This document shows positions 8,327 to 17,349 of a stretch of 38,305 bases of DNA, piece after piece (position 1 is the first letter of the stretch; every line of letters starts with the position of its first letter). Source of the DNA: Alistipes sp. (GTDB lineage Bacteria > Bacteroidota > Bacteroidia > Bacteroidales > Rikenellaceae); the NCBI GenBank assembly GCA_017646625.1, contig JAGCMF010000027.1:1-38305 (forward strand), in the 5' to 3' direction. A program made the translations under genes and the position numbers. Under the pieces are notes generated by a model. The model did no database searches, had not been told where the DNA came from, and worked only from the letters and a program-made list of their open reading frames with translations.

Positions 8327-9826
8327 TTATCTTTTTACTATGGTTAGTATTTTTTTTCTCTCCTTCGCAGATAATCCAAAAAGGAAAATAGTTAGAATGA
8401 TGGCAACTATAATTATAACAATCTGGAGATATGTGTTGCTAATAAATAGTAGTGTGGGGTAGGCTATTACTGCACACGATACCAGAATGCTAATTATTGG
8501 AATAATGACGCTTATAACAAATTCTTCAACTCTGAAGTGCCATTGATATTTAGCTAAAATAGCGATTGCAATGTCATTTATAAAATTGGTTATAGCCATA
8601 GCTAGTATTGCCCAATATAGAGGTAGTCCTACTTTGAGAAGTATATATGCTATCGGCAATGCGGGAAGCAAACAGCATATTTCAATTATTTGGTATTTCT
8701 TTAGGTCTCCGTAGCATTTGAAACATAAATCAAGAGGCGAGTGTATACTTCGAGCTAATCCATACAAAAGTATGGCTCTAGTAAACTCTACAGAGTGTAT
8801 TGGCACTTCGCCAAGCCAAATATCTAGTACTAATGGTGTAAATAGTGCGATGGGTATAGCCATCAATAGGTAGATATAGTTAATAAGCTTTGTGGACAAG
8901 AAAATCAACTCATGAAATCTATCTAGCTCACCAATTGCGTATTGTTGTGTAGCTTGTGGTGCAAATGCTGTAGACATCCTATCAGATATCGAACTCAGTC
9001 CCTTTATAACTTGCGAGCTTATTGCTCGTGCGGCATTCGCGAGAACACCTCCAAATATATTAAGTACCATGTTGATACCCTCATTATAAATTGATAGTGC
9101 AAAGTTGCCTAAGAAATTCCATCCAGCAAACTTGCTCATATCCTTAAATGTAGCTTTGTCAAAATAGCCCTTATGTCGACACTCAATAAAGGATAGACGG
9201 CAGTATAACATGTTTACAAATCGCACGAGTAGTGCAATCATAAGTATCAAGATGCTATACCATACAAGTTTATTGCCGGGTATTATAATTATGATGAATG
9301 CTGCGCCAAGTTGAAGCAGACACTCAAGAATGGCAAAACAGGCATAAGCATTGAATTTCTCATTTGAGATTATGACGGCATCATAAGGTACAGTCATAAG
9401 CATCGCTATTGCAGAGAATATTGAGCACTGCAGGACGATGTATGAGTCTGTCAATTTACCATCAGGAATATTGAGATATGAGTGCAACATCCAAATGCCA
9501 AGAGCCTCGGTAATAATGAGAAATATTAGACTTAATCCACCGTGTAGTCTTTTGCTTATAGTGAATATGTTACTTAATGTTTGGACATTGTTATTTGCCT
9601 TCTCATAGTTTAAGAATCGCTGTGTTGCTGAAGCAAATACTACGCGTAATGAGGTGAACATGGCAACGATACTGCCCACTAGGTTGTACAGGCCAAAGTC
9701 CTCTGTACCAAGAGCCTTAAGAAGTATTCTTGATGAGAGTAGCATCAAAATGATTACAAAGAATGTCCTAACGTATAGGAATAGGGCATTCTTGGCAATT
9801 TGACGTTTATTTATTGCTACAGACAT
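8327..9826 (-). CDS. Wzx-type polysaccharide flippase (MATE/MOP superfamily)
   Basis: About 499 residues with 12-14 hydrophobic segments. The start MSVAINKRQIAKNALFLYVR, then SSRILLKALGTEDFGLYNLV and FASATQRFLNYE, is typical of Bacteroidota oligosaccharide-lipid flippases. It should move undecaprenyl-pyrophosphate-linked repeat units across the inner membrane before polymerisation. An ATG five codons upstream (9841) would add MLLHT; the internal Met fits family N-termini better. The gene is markedly AT-rich compared with the adjacent dehydrogenase gene, marking the composition boundary of the locus. Confidence 0.9.
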   Translation of the reverse strand: MSVAINKRQIAKNALFLYVRTFFVIILMLLSSRILLKALGTEDFGLYNLVGSIVAMFTSLRVVFASATQRFLNYEKANNNVQTLSNIFTISKRLHGGLSLIFLIITEALGIWMLHSYLNIPDGKLTDSYIVLQCSIFSAIAMLMTVPYDAVIISNEKFNAYACFAILECLLQLGAAFIIIIIPGNKLVWYSILILMIALLVRFVNMLYCRLSFIECRHKGYFDKATFKDMSKFAGWNFLGNFALSIYNEGINMVLNIFGGVLANAARAISSQVIKGLSSISDRMSTAFAPQATQQYAIGELDRFHELIFLSTKLINYIYLLMAIPIALFTPLVLDIWLGEVPIHSVEFTRAILLYGLARSIHSPLDLCFKCYGDLKKYQIIEICCLLPALPIAYILLKVGLPLYWAILAMAITNFINDIAIAILAKYQWHFRVEEFVISVIIPIISILVSCAVIAYPTLLFISNTYLQIVIIIVAIILTIFLFGLSAKERKKILTIVKR

Positions 9827-9851
9827 GGTGTGCAGTAACATGTAGTTTTAG

Positions 9852-11153
9852 TTAGTCGCGGCGGAATATATCGCGGGTGTATACCTTGTGCTCGACGTCG
9901 TCGAGGATGGTGTCGTAGCGGTTGGCGATGATCGCCTCGCTATCGCGCTTGAAGCGTGATAGGTCGTTGACAACCTCCGAGCCGAAAAACATGGTGCCAT
10001 CTTCGAGTGTGGGCTCGTAGATGATTACCCTCGCACCCTTGGCCTTGATACGCTTCATGACACCCTGGATTGAGGACTGGCGGAAGTTATCCGAGTTGGC
10101 CTTCATCGTAAGGCGGTAGACGCCTACCGTAACTGGGCGTTCGCGTGTGGCATCCCACTGGCTCGAGCTGGTGTAGTAGCCCGCCTTGCGGAGCACCTGG
10201 TCGGCGATGTAGTCTTTGCGTGTGCGGTTACTCTCCACTATGGCAGACATCATATTCTGGGGTACATCCTCGTAGTTTGCCAGCAGCTGCTTTGTATCCT
10301 TGGGCAGGCAGTAGCCGCCATAGCCAAACGATGGGTTGTTGTAGTGGGTGCCGATACGTGGGTCGAGGCCCACGCCCTCGATTATATCCTCGGAGTTGAG
10401 GCCCTTCATCTCGGCATAGGTGTCGAGTTCGTTGAAGTAGCTCACGCGCAGTGCAAGGTAGGTGTTGGCGAAGAGCTTTACTGCTTCCGCCTCCTTGATG
10501 CCCATATATAGCACAGGTATATCCTCCTTCAATGCGCCACCTATAAGCAGTGATGTAAATATCTCGGCCTTGGCCTTGAGGTGGTTTGCATCGGCAATGC
10601 GTGCTATGGCCTCATTCTCCTGCGCGAATGCCTCGCCCTCGATAATCTTGGGTATGCCGACGATTATACGTGAGGGGTATAGGTTGTCCTCCAGTGCGCG
10701 GCTCTCGCGGAGGAACTCGGGCGAGAAGAGAAGGTTGAGGCGGTCGATGCCGCGGGCTGCATACTTGACATATATGCTACGGCAATATCCCACAGGTATT
10801 GTCGACTTTATCACTATTGTGGCTGTGGGGTTCACCTCGAGGACTATGTCAATGACATCTTCGATGTTATGTGTGTCGAAGAAGTTACGCTGTGGGTCGT
10901 AGTTTGTGGGCACGGCGATGATGACGAAGTCGGCATCTCGGTATGCCTCACGTGCATCGAGGGTTGCACATAGGCGTAGCTGCTTCTCGGCGAAGTATCT
11001 CTCGATGTAGTCATCCTGTATTGGTGACACGCGTCGGTTTATCATCTCGACCTTCTCGGCTATGACATCCACAGCCACCACGTCGTTATGTTGTGCGAGG
11101 AGTGTGGCGATGCTCAATCCCACGTATCCTGTACCTGCAACTGCTATCTTCAT
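9852..11153 (-). CDS. ugd: UDP-glucose 6-dehydrogenase
   Basis: A 433-residue nucleotide-sugar dehydrogenase. It has the NAD-binding GTGYVGL (7-13), KSTIPVGYC (116-124), the FSPEFLRES loop (143-151) and the catalytic Cys282 in [12 protein letters not shown]. It oxidises UDP-glucose to UDP-glucuronate with two NAD+. The next gene upstream encodes the matching 4-epimerase, so the pair should supply UDP-GlcA and UDP-GalA. GDP-mannose dehydrogenase is related, but length, loop and gene partner favour the UDP-glucose enzyme. Base composition matches the chromosomal background, unlike the genes distal to it. Confidence 0.92.
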   Translation of the reverse strand: MKIAVAGTGYVGLSIATLLAQHNDVVAVDVIAEKVEMINRRVSPIQDDYIERYFAEKQLRLCATLDAREAYRDADFVIIAVPTNYDPQRNFFDTHNIEDVIDIVLEVNPTATIVIKSTIPVGYCRSIYVKYAARGIDRLNLLFSPEFLRESRALEDNLYPSRIIVGIPKIIEGEAFAQENEAIARIADANHLKAKAEIFTSLLIGGALKEDIPVLYMGIKEAEAVKLFANTYLALRVSYFNELDTYAEMKGLNSEDIIEGVGLDPRIGTHYNNPSFGYGGYCLPKDTKQLLANYEDVPQNMMSAIVESNRTRKDYIADQVLRKAGYYTSSSQWDATRERPVTVGVYRLTMKANSDNFRQSSIQGVMKRIKAKGARVIIYEPTLEDGTMFFGSEVVNDLSRFKRDSEAIIANRYDTILDDVEHKVYTRDIFRRD

Positions 11154-11175
11154 ATCGTTCTTAACACTTTGTTAT

Positions 11176-12231
11176 CTATCCGTAAAACTCTTTATACCAC
11201 TCTGCGAAGCGACGTAGTCCCTCACGAAGAGGTGTTTGTGGTCTGAACCCGAAGTTTTGTTCGAGGGCCGAGGTGTCGGCGTATGTTATTGCCACGTCAC
11301 CCGGCTGCATCGCCACAAGCTCCTTGTGTGCCTCGAAGTCGTAGTCGTGGGGTAACACGCCAGCGCGCACAAGTTCCTGTTGTAGTGTGTCGACAAAGTC
11401 GAGGAGGTTCTCGGGCTGCGAGTTGCCAATGTTGTATACGGCATATGGAGGTATGGGTAGGCCATCCTCACCACTACGACGCTGTGGCGGGTGCTGCATC
11501 ACGCGGTATATTCCCTCTACGATGTCGTCGATGTATGTGAAGTCGCGCTTGCACTCTCCGTAGTTGAATATCTCAATCTTCTCTCCACGGCGTAGCTTGT
11601 CGGTGAATCCGAAGTATGCCATGTCGGGGCGTCCCGCAGGGCCATATACGGTGAAGAAGCGCAGGCCTGTTGATGGTATGTCGTAGAGCTTGGAGTAGGC
11701 GTGTGCCATCAGCTCGTTCGACTTCTTTGTTGCGGCATATAGCGACACGGGGTTGTCCACCTTATCCTCCACTGAGTATGGTATCTTGGCGTTCGAGCCA
11801 TATACGGAGCTTGACGAGGCGTATACGAGGTGTGCCACACCCTGGCCTGTGGCGTAGCTCGCGCGACACGCCTCGAGGATGTTGTAGAAGCCTATTATGT
11901 TACTCTGGATGTAGGCGTCGGGGTTTGTTATCGAGTAGCGCACGCCCGCCTGTGCCGCGAGGTTTACCACGATGTCGAAGTTGTGCTCCCTGAAGATGCT
12001 GTCGATGAAGCCTCTGTCGGCGATGTCGCCACGCATGAAGCACCATCTGTTGTCTCCATTTTGTGCTATGCTCTCGATGTTACGCAGGCGATACTCCTTT
12101 ATTCTCACGTCGTAGTAGTCGTTCATGTTATCTATGCCCACTATCGTGGCGTCGTGGCACTCTGTCATCAGGCGTGCTACGAGGTTAGAGCCTATGAATC
12201 CTGCGGCTCCTGTAACTAATATTCGCTTCAT
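11176..12231 (-). CDS. UDP-glucuronate 4-epimerase
   Basis: A 351-residue extended short-chain dehydrogenase/reductase. Motifs are the NAD-binding GAAGFIGS (8-15), NMNDYYD (35-41), NLAAQAGVRYS (90-100) and the catalytic Tyr165-Lys169 pair in SLYAATKK after YASSSSVYG. RFFTVYGPAGRPDMAYF is characteristic of the CapI/Gae glucuronate epimerase subgroup. It interconverts UDP-glucuronate and UDP-galacturonate, drawing substrate from the ugd product encoded 22 bp downstream. It is 3 bp behind the wecA-like gene. Confidence 0.9.
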   Translation of the reverse strand: MKRILVTGAAGFIGSNLVARLMTECHDATIVGIDNMNDYYDVRIKEYRLRNIESIAQNGDNRWCFMRGDIADRGFIDSIFREHNFDIVVNLAAQAGVRYSITNPDAYIQSNIIGFYNILEACRASYATGQGVAHLVYASSSSVYGSNAKIPYSVEDKVDNPVSLYAATKKSNELMAHAYSKLYDIPSTGLRFFTVYGPAGRPDMAYFGFTDKLRRGEKIEIFNYGECKRDFTYIDDIVEGIYRVMQHPPQRRSGEDGLPIPPYAVYNIGNSQPENLLDFVDTLQQELVRAGVLPHDYDFEAHKELVAMQPGDVAITYADTSALEQNFGFRPQTPLREGLRRFAEWYKEFYG

Positions 12232-12234
12232 ACT

Positions 12235-13392
12235 CTACGATTTATCTGCAATTTTCTGTAGCATGAGGAATGCGCCCTTGCGTTCGAAGTGTGTGGCGCG
12301 ACCTATGGCGCGCGCCAGGCGCTTGATGATGCTATCCTCCTTGACGCGTTGCATGGTGAGGTATAACCCTGCTGTTATGAGTGTGCCGCAGCCTATCACG
12401 ACATATAGCTGAAGGTCTATGCTGCCACCCAGATGCCATGTGAGCAGCTGTGCGCCTATCACCATGACGTTGAGGGTTATTATCGCCACGGTAGTTCCCG
12501 CGTGCGAGAAGCCGAGGCCTATGAATAGGTGGTGCAGATGTGTCTTGTCGGGGTGGAAGGGTGATGTGCCGCGTAGCATGCGGGCGAGCATCACGCGCAG
12601 TGTGTCGAAGATGGGTACAGACATCACTGCAAGGGTGAAGGGTACAAGACCGAAGCTCTGGGGAAGATTGGCAGAGGGGGCACTCTCTGTAGACAGAATG
12701 TTGATGACAAATGTAGACATCACCACGCCCATGACGAGGGTTCCGCCATCGCCGATGAACATCTTCGATGTCTTGCCGAAGACGTTATGGAAGAAGAAGG
12801 GTAGGAGTGAACCTACAGATACTGTGGCGAGTATCATCATTGGTATATCCTGGACGAGGAGGAAGTAGACGAAGAATACGCCACTTGCCATTATGCAGTA
12901 TCCCGACGATAGGCCATTCACACCATCTATGAGGTTCATGGAGTTTATTATGCCCACAGCAGCAAATATTGTCAGCGGTATAGCCACGCTGCTCGCTATC
13001 TGATGTATGCCCCACAGCCCGTGGAAGTTATCTATGGAGAGGTGGCAGGTGAATATCATTAGTCCCACAACACCTATCTCTACGGCGAAGCGTAGCCATG
13101 GTGACAGCTCCATGATGTCGTCCATGGTGCCTGTGTATAGCATAATGAGCATTGCTGCGATTATAGGCATCAGCGACATACACTCTGTAAATCCGCTTGT
13201 GAGTGCGAGGCCTATGACTATGCCAAAGAATACGGCGACACCACCCAACACAGGTACGGGTGTACGTTGAAGTTTTCGGGCATCGGGGTTATCGACGATG
13301 TTCTTCATAATGGCAATCTTCACCAGGCGGGGGTGTATCCATAATACGGCGATTAGAGCAGCGAAGAATGCTATAAGGATATGGCTTATCAT
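12235..13392 (-). CDS. WecA/TagO-like undecaprenyl-phosphate sugar-1-phosphate transferase
   Basis: A polytopic membrane enzyme of the MraY/WecA superfamily, 385 residues from the preferred start. Signatures include NPDARKLQRTPVPVLGG, the Asp pair in TGTMDDIMEL, NLIDGVNGLSSG, FIGDGGTLVMG and the His-rich HPDKTHLHHLF loop. It transfers HexNAc-1-phosphate from a UDP-sugar to undecaprenyl phosphate, initiating the repeat unit. It is the first gene of the polysaccharide operon. An ATG at 13446 would add 18 mostly hydrophilic residues; the start at 13392 places the first membrane helix (MISHILIAFFAALIAVL) at the N-terminus as usual. No UpxY-type antiterminator gene precedes it. Confidence 0.9.
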   Translation of the reverse strand: MISHILIAFFAALIAVLWIHPRLVKIAIMKNIVDNPDARKLQRTPVPVLGGVAVFFGIVIGLALTSGFTECMSLMPIIAAMLIMLYTGTMDDIMELSPWLRFAVEIGVVGLMIFTCHLSIDNFHGLWGIHQIASSVAIPLTIFAAVGIINSMNLIDGVNGLSSGYCIMASGVFFVYFLLVQDIPMMILATVSVGSLLPFFFHNVFGKTSKMFIGDGGTLVMGVVMSTFVINILSTESAPSANLPQSFGLVPFTLAVMSVPIFDTLRVMLARMLRGTSPFHPDKTHLHHLFIGLGFSHAGTTVAIITLNVMVIGAQLLTWHLGGSIDLQLYVVIGCGTLITAGLYLTMQRVKEDSIIKRLARAIGRATHFERKGAFLMLQKIADKS

Positions 13393-13481
13393 GTTGAGTA
13401 TTGTTTTATCTTTTTTATATTGTGTTGCAAAATGCTTACGCCTCACTCTCTCATGTCTGCATGGGCGGACTCTACCAGCTA

Positions 13482-13512
13482 CAAAGGTAGTGTTTTTTTT
13501 CGGGGTAAAAAA
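13482..13512 (-). promoter_or_regulatory. Probable promoter of the polysaccharide operon
   Basis: On the minus strand TACCTTTG (13489 down to 13482) matches the TAnnTTTG -7 element. A T-rich -33 region (TTTTTT, 13512-13507) lies 17 bases upstream; it has T in place of the final G of TTTG. Transcription would start near 13475, about 80 bases before the preferred start at 13392. No other match lies between the two operons. Confidence 0.6.
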
Positions 13513-13661
13513 TAATTTATTATTTTTACACCATTCGTAGGCCTATTTTGAATGGCGTTTATCTATGCACATAGCATTATTTCCGATATGTGTGATGGAG
13601 TATGGCTATTTTGACTACTTATTGCGAATATCGTGCCGCATCTGCTCATCCGTAGATAAAT

Positions 13662-13699
13662 GAGATACGACACTGCCTCGCGGTGCAATGTCGTATCTC
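13662..13699 (-). terminator. Strong hairpin, probable terminator of the 24019-13729 operon
   Basis: An exact 11-bp inverted repeat (GAGATACGACA 13662-13672, TGTCGTATCTC 13689-13699) with an extra TGC/GCA pairing inside lies 30 bp behind the amidohydrolase stop. Only ATTTAT follows on the minus strand instead of a full U-tract, so termination strength is uncertain. Confidence 0.55.
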
Positions 13700-13728
13700 T
13701 ATATTGTCCAAATATTGGAGTATTACTC

Positions 13729-14859
13729 TTATATTATTCTATGCGCAATACTATCCTCTGTAAGGTGCATTTCTCGCATGTCTACACCCTCCACTACCAC
13801 AAGTCCTGGGCGCTTGCCAGGCTCTATTGAACCCTTCGTGGAGTCGATGCCGAGGGCACGTGCTCCGTTTATCGTGGCGTAGCATAGTAGCTCGTTGAGG
13901 GGTATGTCGCCCAACTGGCGCAGTGCTCCTATCATCGAGAGGTTGCGTGCCGAGGCCAGGCTGTCGGTGCCTATGGCTATGCGCACGTGCTCTTCACGGA
14001 GCATCTCCACGGGTGGCTTCATGCGCGATATGTAGCGGTTTGACTCTGGGCATAGCACCCATGTGGCATTGCCCGCCATGCTCTCCTCTATGACCCTCAC
14101 ATCCTCCTTCGTAGCACATGTCCCATGCACAAGAAGCAGTCGTTTGTCGGCAGTTATAGATTGTGCCACACGCCTTGCGGGGGTGGTGTAGTGTAGGAAG
14201 TCACACTCCCAGTCCATGCGCTCATACCACTCCCACAGTGATCCCGAGTGGTGGTATAGCGCCCTCTCGTCATCCGACTCAAGGAGGTGTAGCGATATTG
14301 TGGATGCTGCACTGCACAGCTCCCTAAAAGGCTTATCCTGAACGGAGTATGTTGAGTGTGGAGTGGCATAGCTATGCTTGTGGTGTGCTGCCATAGCGCT
14401 TATGCCCTCCCTATTGTTGTTCATGAGTCCGAAGAACTCGAAGAAGGTGTGATACTCAATCTTTGAACGACTCTTTATATCCATCACGAGCTCATCGTTG
14501 GCGATGTCGGCAACAGCCTCCACACCCTCCTCCCACATCATGGCATCGGCGGTGGCAGCGGCATGGCGGCGTTGGTCGTCGCTATAGTCACCCCTCACGC
14601 GGCCTATCTCGCGCGCGAAGGTTGCGAAGCCCCCACCCTCGGCTATGGCACCACGTAGGTACGAGAGCTCAAGGTGGCAGTGGGCATTTACCATGCCCGG
14701 GATGAGTATGCCCGGGAAGAACTCTACGCTGGCACAGCTATCCAGCGCCTGCTCTTGGCGCACATCGATGATTGTGCCATCGGCAGCAACCTCCACAACG
14801 ATGTTGCGCTTAAGCTCCCCATCAATTAGTGCGTAGTGTGATGCTATCTTGCGGCTCAT
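13729..14859 (-). CDS. Metal-dependent amidohydrolase (TRZ/ATZ-like deaminase family)
   Basis: A 376-residue cytoplasmic amidohydrolase. It has the metal-binding HxH in GMVNAHCHLELSYLRG, a conserved FFEFFG, the next metal His in LLLVHGTCATKED, and the metal-binding Asp in IAIGTDSLASARNLSM. These are features of the chlorohydrolase/cytosine-deaminase branch, which includes nucleoside and aminofutalosine deaminases; the substrate cannot be assigned from sequence. The start codon overlaps the end of the DUF4296 gene by 38 bp. The overlap is likely real because the frame MSRKIASHYALIDGEL reads as a normal amidohydrolase N-terminus and the next Met falls inside the metal-binding motif. Confidence 0.85.
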   Translation of the reverse strand: MSRKIASHYALIDGELKRNIVVEVAADGTIIDVRQEQALDSCASVEFFPGILIPGMVNAHCHLELSYLRGAIAEGGGFATFAREIGRVRGDYSDDQRRHAAATADAMMWEEGVEAVADIANDELVMDIKSRSKIEYHTFFEFFGLMNNNREGISAMAAHHKHSYATPHSTYSVQDKPFRELCSAASTISLHLLESDDERALYHHSGSLWEWYERMDWECDFLHYTTPARRVAQSITADKRLLLVHGTCATKEDVRVIEESMAGNATWVLCPESNRYISRMKPPVEMLREEHVRIAIGTDSLASARNLSMIGALRQLGDIPLNELLCYATINGARALGIDSTKGSIEPGKRPGLVVVEGVDMREMHLTEDSIAHRII

Positions 14860-15739
14860 CGTGTGTGATGCTATCTGCTGTTATTATCTCTGTTTGGGGT
14901 AGTGCCACGGTGTCTGCCGTGAAGCCCGTCATGAGGTCATGGTTGAAGAGGCGTATGTCGAGTTGCTCGAGGTAGAGACTATCTACGCACACCTCTGTAG
15001 GTAGGTGGCGCACAACCTTCAGGTTGCGCACGGTGATATCGGGGGTCTTGGACTCCTCGTTTGCGGGGTGGTAGAAGATGTTGATGAAGAGCTTACGTGT
15101 GGAGCTATCGGCACTCATCTTATGTGTATACTTACCATCACGGTAGCGACTCATCATCATCGTGTGGCGAGCCTTCTCCTTGCCCGCGCTGTCGATGAAC
15201 ATTACTTCGATGCGTGAGTTGCGATTCTCATCGAGAGTATCTATGTGGTAGTCGAACGATATGTTGTAGTCAGCAGGTATGATATCCTCGATTGTTATGC
15301 GTAGTTTGGAGCTGTCGCGCAGGCGCTTGACACGTATCAGCGTGTCGGCATATATCGTGCGTGTATACTGGCGCTTTGCGATATTGTCTATGGTGTCGAG
15401 CACAATCATCCTCTTCGCCTCGCGTCGTGACTCGGCATCGAGCATGTGGTTTACCTCACCCATGATGTCGGAGAGCATGGCACTCTTACGTTCTGTGAAG
15501 TTGGTGATGGTGTATTGCAGGTCCTCCATGGTGTAGCCATAGCGCTGGAAGATGGGCTCGTAGATTAGTAGCGAGTCCTGGCGTATGCGGCACTCCTCCA
15601 TGTAGGCATTCGCTATGTAGGCATCATGGAATATCTTTACGAGGATGTCGTCGGGTATGACCCTTGGCCCCGAGCATCCTATGCCGAGCACCATGAGTGC
15701 TGCGACAAACACCTTGACTATATATCTATATATCTTCAT
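14822..15739 (-). CDS. DUF4296 lipoprotein
   Basis: A 305-residue lipoprotein. The signal peptide ends in a lipobox around VLGIGCSG (Cys22). The domain IPDDILVKIFHDAYIANAYMEE through QRYGYTMEDLQYTITNF matches DUF4296, a helical Bacteroidota domain of unknown function. The C-terminal half is beta-rich and unassigned, longer than the DUF4296 core. The gene lies between a LolE/FtsX-type permease (10 bp upstream) and an amidohydrolase (38-bp overlap). Location suggests an envelope role, but none is established. Confidence 0.82.
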   Translation of the reverse strand: MKIYRYIVKVFVAALMVLGIGCSGPRVIPDDILVKIFHDAYIANAYMEECRIRQDSLLIYEPIFQRYGYTMEDLQYTITNFTERKSAMLSDIMGEVNHMLDAESRREAKRMIVLDTIDNIAKRQYTRTIYADTLIRVKRLRDSSKLRITIEDIIPADYNISFDYHIDTLDENRNSRIEVMFIDSAGKEKARHTMMMSRYRDGKYTHKMSADSSTRKLFINIFYHPANEESKTPDITVRNLKVVRHLPTEVCVDSLYLEQLDIRLFNHDLMTGFTADTVALPQTEIITADSITHDEPQDSITLRTN

Positions 15740-15749
15740 ATCAACTTAC

Positions 15750-16946
15750 TTAATTTCGTATGTTCTTAAGCTTGGCACGTACCGTGAACCACGCCACGGC
15801 AATGCCCGTGATGAGGACTATGCCCACTACCATCACCACATCTGTTGCTTTGAGCTCCACGGGGTAGCTCTCGAGGAAGCTATCGCCAGGTATCGCCACC
15901 CAGCCGTAGTGTTGCTGTCCGAGGGCTATGGCTATACCTATCATAGCGCCTATGAGGCAGCCTGTGGCTGTGAGGAGCACACCCTCGCCCACGAAGATAG
16001 ATGTTATGAGCCTGCGATGTGCGCCCATCGCCTCAAGAGTGGCTATGTCGCGCATCTTCTCCGTCATGAGCATTACTACAGAGCCTACGATGGAGAATGT
16101 GGCGATGAGGGCTATGAATGCGCCGATGAGTGTTATGGCGAACTTCTCCATGGCAAGGATGGCATTTATGGAGGCATTCTTCTGGTCGCGTGTCATGGTG
16201 CGATACTCCTCGCCCACGCACCCCGCAACGGCCTCTGCAACCCTGTCGGCATCCTCTCCCTCGACTATCTTTATTGCTATGGCCGATATTCTTGATTTGT
16301 AGTTTAGCAGCTGCTGCACACGTTCCAACTCCATTAGTGCCACCGCCTCGTCTATCTCGGTGTTGGCGCTAACCACGCCTCCCAGATGTGTTGTTGTGTG
16401 CGAGATGCCACTTATGGGCATTAGCGTAGATAGCTGCTTGCGGTTTAGGGCATATAGCTCTATCTCGGTGCCTATGCCATATGCTGCCAGTGACGAGGCG
16501 AGGGCTGCGCCAAGCACTATGTCGCCATCGAAGGGTGCGTTAGCATCGCCACGCACAAGGTAGTCGTCGGCAGCTATCACATCGTAGTATGATGTCTCCA
16601 CGCCACGCAGCATAATTGGTATGCGGCGTCCTGTGGATGAGGCCATGACACTCTGCTCGAGGTAGCACGTGATGCTCTCGATGCCCTCTATGGTGCGTAG
16701 TGCCTCGTAGTCTATGACCTCCATATCGAATGTCTGGCCGCGCTGTGCCACAACCTCAATGTCGGCATCCAGCGCCGTGTCGAGGTCGTCGATGACGCCT
16801 GTGAGACCCTCGAACATGGCAAGGAGTATTATCACTGCTGCTGTGGGCACAGCAACGGCGATGAGGCTAACCCACGCAATGATGTTTATCACCGAGTGTG
16901 ACTTCGGTGAAAACATATAACGCAAGGCAAACCTACTCCACAACAT
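15750..16946 (-). CDS. FtsX/LolE-type ABC transporter permease
   Basis: A 398-residue membrane protein with the MacB/FtsX plan: one N-terminal helix (HSVINIIAWVSLIAVAV), a periplasmic domain of about 200 residues, then three C-terminal helices. The coupling region reads MTEKMRDIATLEAMGAHRR, typical of LolC/LolE permeases that release lipoproteins from the inner membrane. No ATPase gene is in this operon, so the partner LolD-like subunit would be encoded elsewhere. Placement between rbfA and a lipoprotein gene is compatible with a lipoprotein-sorting role, but the substrate is inferred from family only. Confidence 0.87.
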   Translation of the reverse strand: MLWSRFALRYMFSPKSHSVINIIAWVSLIAVAVPTAAVIILLAMFEGLTGVIDDLDTALDADIEVVAQRGQTFDMEVIDYEALRTIEGIESITCYLEQSVMASSTGRRIPIMLRGVETSYYDVIAADDYLVRGDANAPFDGDIVLGAALASSLAAYGIGTEIELYALNRKQLSTLMPISGISHTTTHLGGVVSANTEIDEAVALMELERVQQLLNYKSRISAIAIKIVEGEDADRVAEAVAGCVGEEYRTMTRDQKNASINAILAMEKFAITLIGAFIALIATFSIVGSVVMLMTEKMRDIATLEAMGAHRRLITSIFVGEGVLLTATGCLIGAMIGIAIALGQQHYGWVAIPGDSFLESYPVELKATDVVMVVGIVLITGIAVAWFTVRAKLKNIRN

Positions 16947-16976
16947 ATCTGTTGACTATAATGCCCGATAGAGGTA

Positions 16977-17312
16977 TTACTTGAGGAGGTTGTCTATGTT
17001 CTGGATATACTCCAACGAGTCGTCGATGAACCACTCGAGCTCGGGAACAATCTTGAGCTGATTGCGTATGCGTGCGCCGAGGAGCTTACGCACATACCAA
17101 CTCTTCTCCTCTATAGCCTCGAGCAACGCCTGGCTACGGTCGAAGGGGAAGATGCTGATGTATAGCTTGGCGTATGCCAAGTCGGGGGATACACGCACGT
17201 TGGTGACGGTCACGAGGCTACCACGTGTAACCTCCGAGAGCTCCTTCTGTAGTATCTCGGCGATGTCGCGCTGTATGAGTCGCGCAATCTTCTGCTGTCT
17301 TGTTGAATCCAT
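16977..17312 (-). CDS. rbfA: Ribosome-binding factor A
   Basis: A 111-residue protein of the usual RbfA length. N-terminal MDSTRQQKIARLIQRDIAEIL and the single KH-like domain with VTNVRVSPDLAYAKLYISIF and LGARIRNQLKIVPELEWFIDDS are diagnostic. RbfA binds the 30S subunit near the 5' helix of 16S rRNA during late maturation. In this operon it sits between an outer-membrane protein gene (37 bp upstream) and the permease (30 bp downstream). Confidence 0.96.
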   Translation of the reverse strand: MDSTRQQKIARLIQRDIAEILQKELSEVTRGSLVTVTNVRVSPDLAYAKLYISIFPFDRSQALLEAIEEKSWYVRKLLGARIRNQLKIVPELEWFIDDSLEYIQNIDNLLK

Positions 17313-17349
17313 AACTTTCCTATTTTTAATTGTTAACTATAAATCGCTA

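Larger units (their letters stand above)
13393..13728. other. Intergenic region between the polysaccharide and rbfA-folK operons
   Basis: Besides the promoter at 13482-13512 and the hairpin at 13662-13699, this stretch holds an inverted repeat CCATTC/GAATGG (13531-13536 with 13550-13555) flanking the palindrome TAGGCCTA, and AT-rich DNA. I see no gene or small-RNA signature I can support. Confidence 0.5.

Noticed and set aside
10462-10902. Plus-strand open frame opposite ugd
   Set aside because: Antisense shadow of a gene with a confirmed catalytic Cys motif.
3167-13392. Phase-variable capsule locus of the Bacteroides type with UpxY/UpxZ control
   Set aside because: No UpxY-type antiterminator gene precedes wecA and the promoter region shows no obvious invertible inverted repeats.
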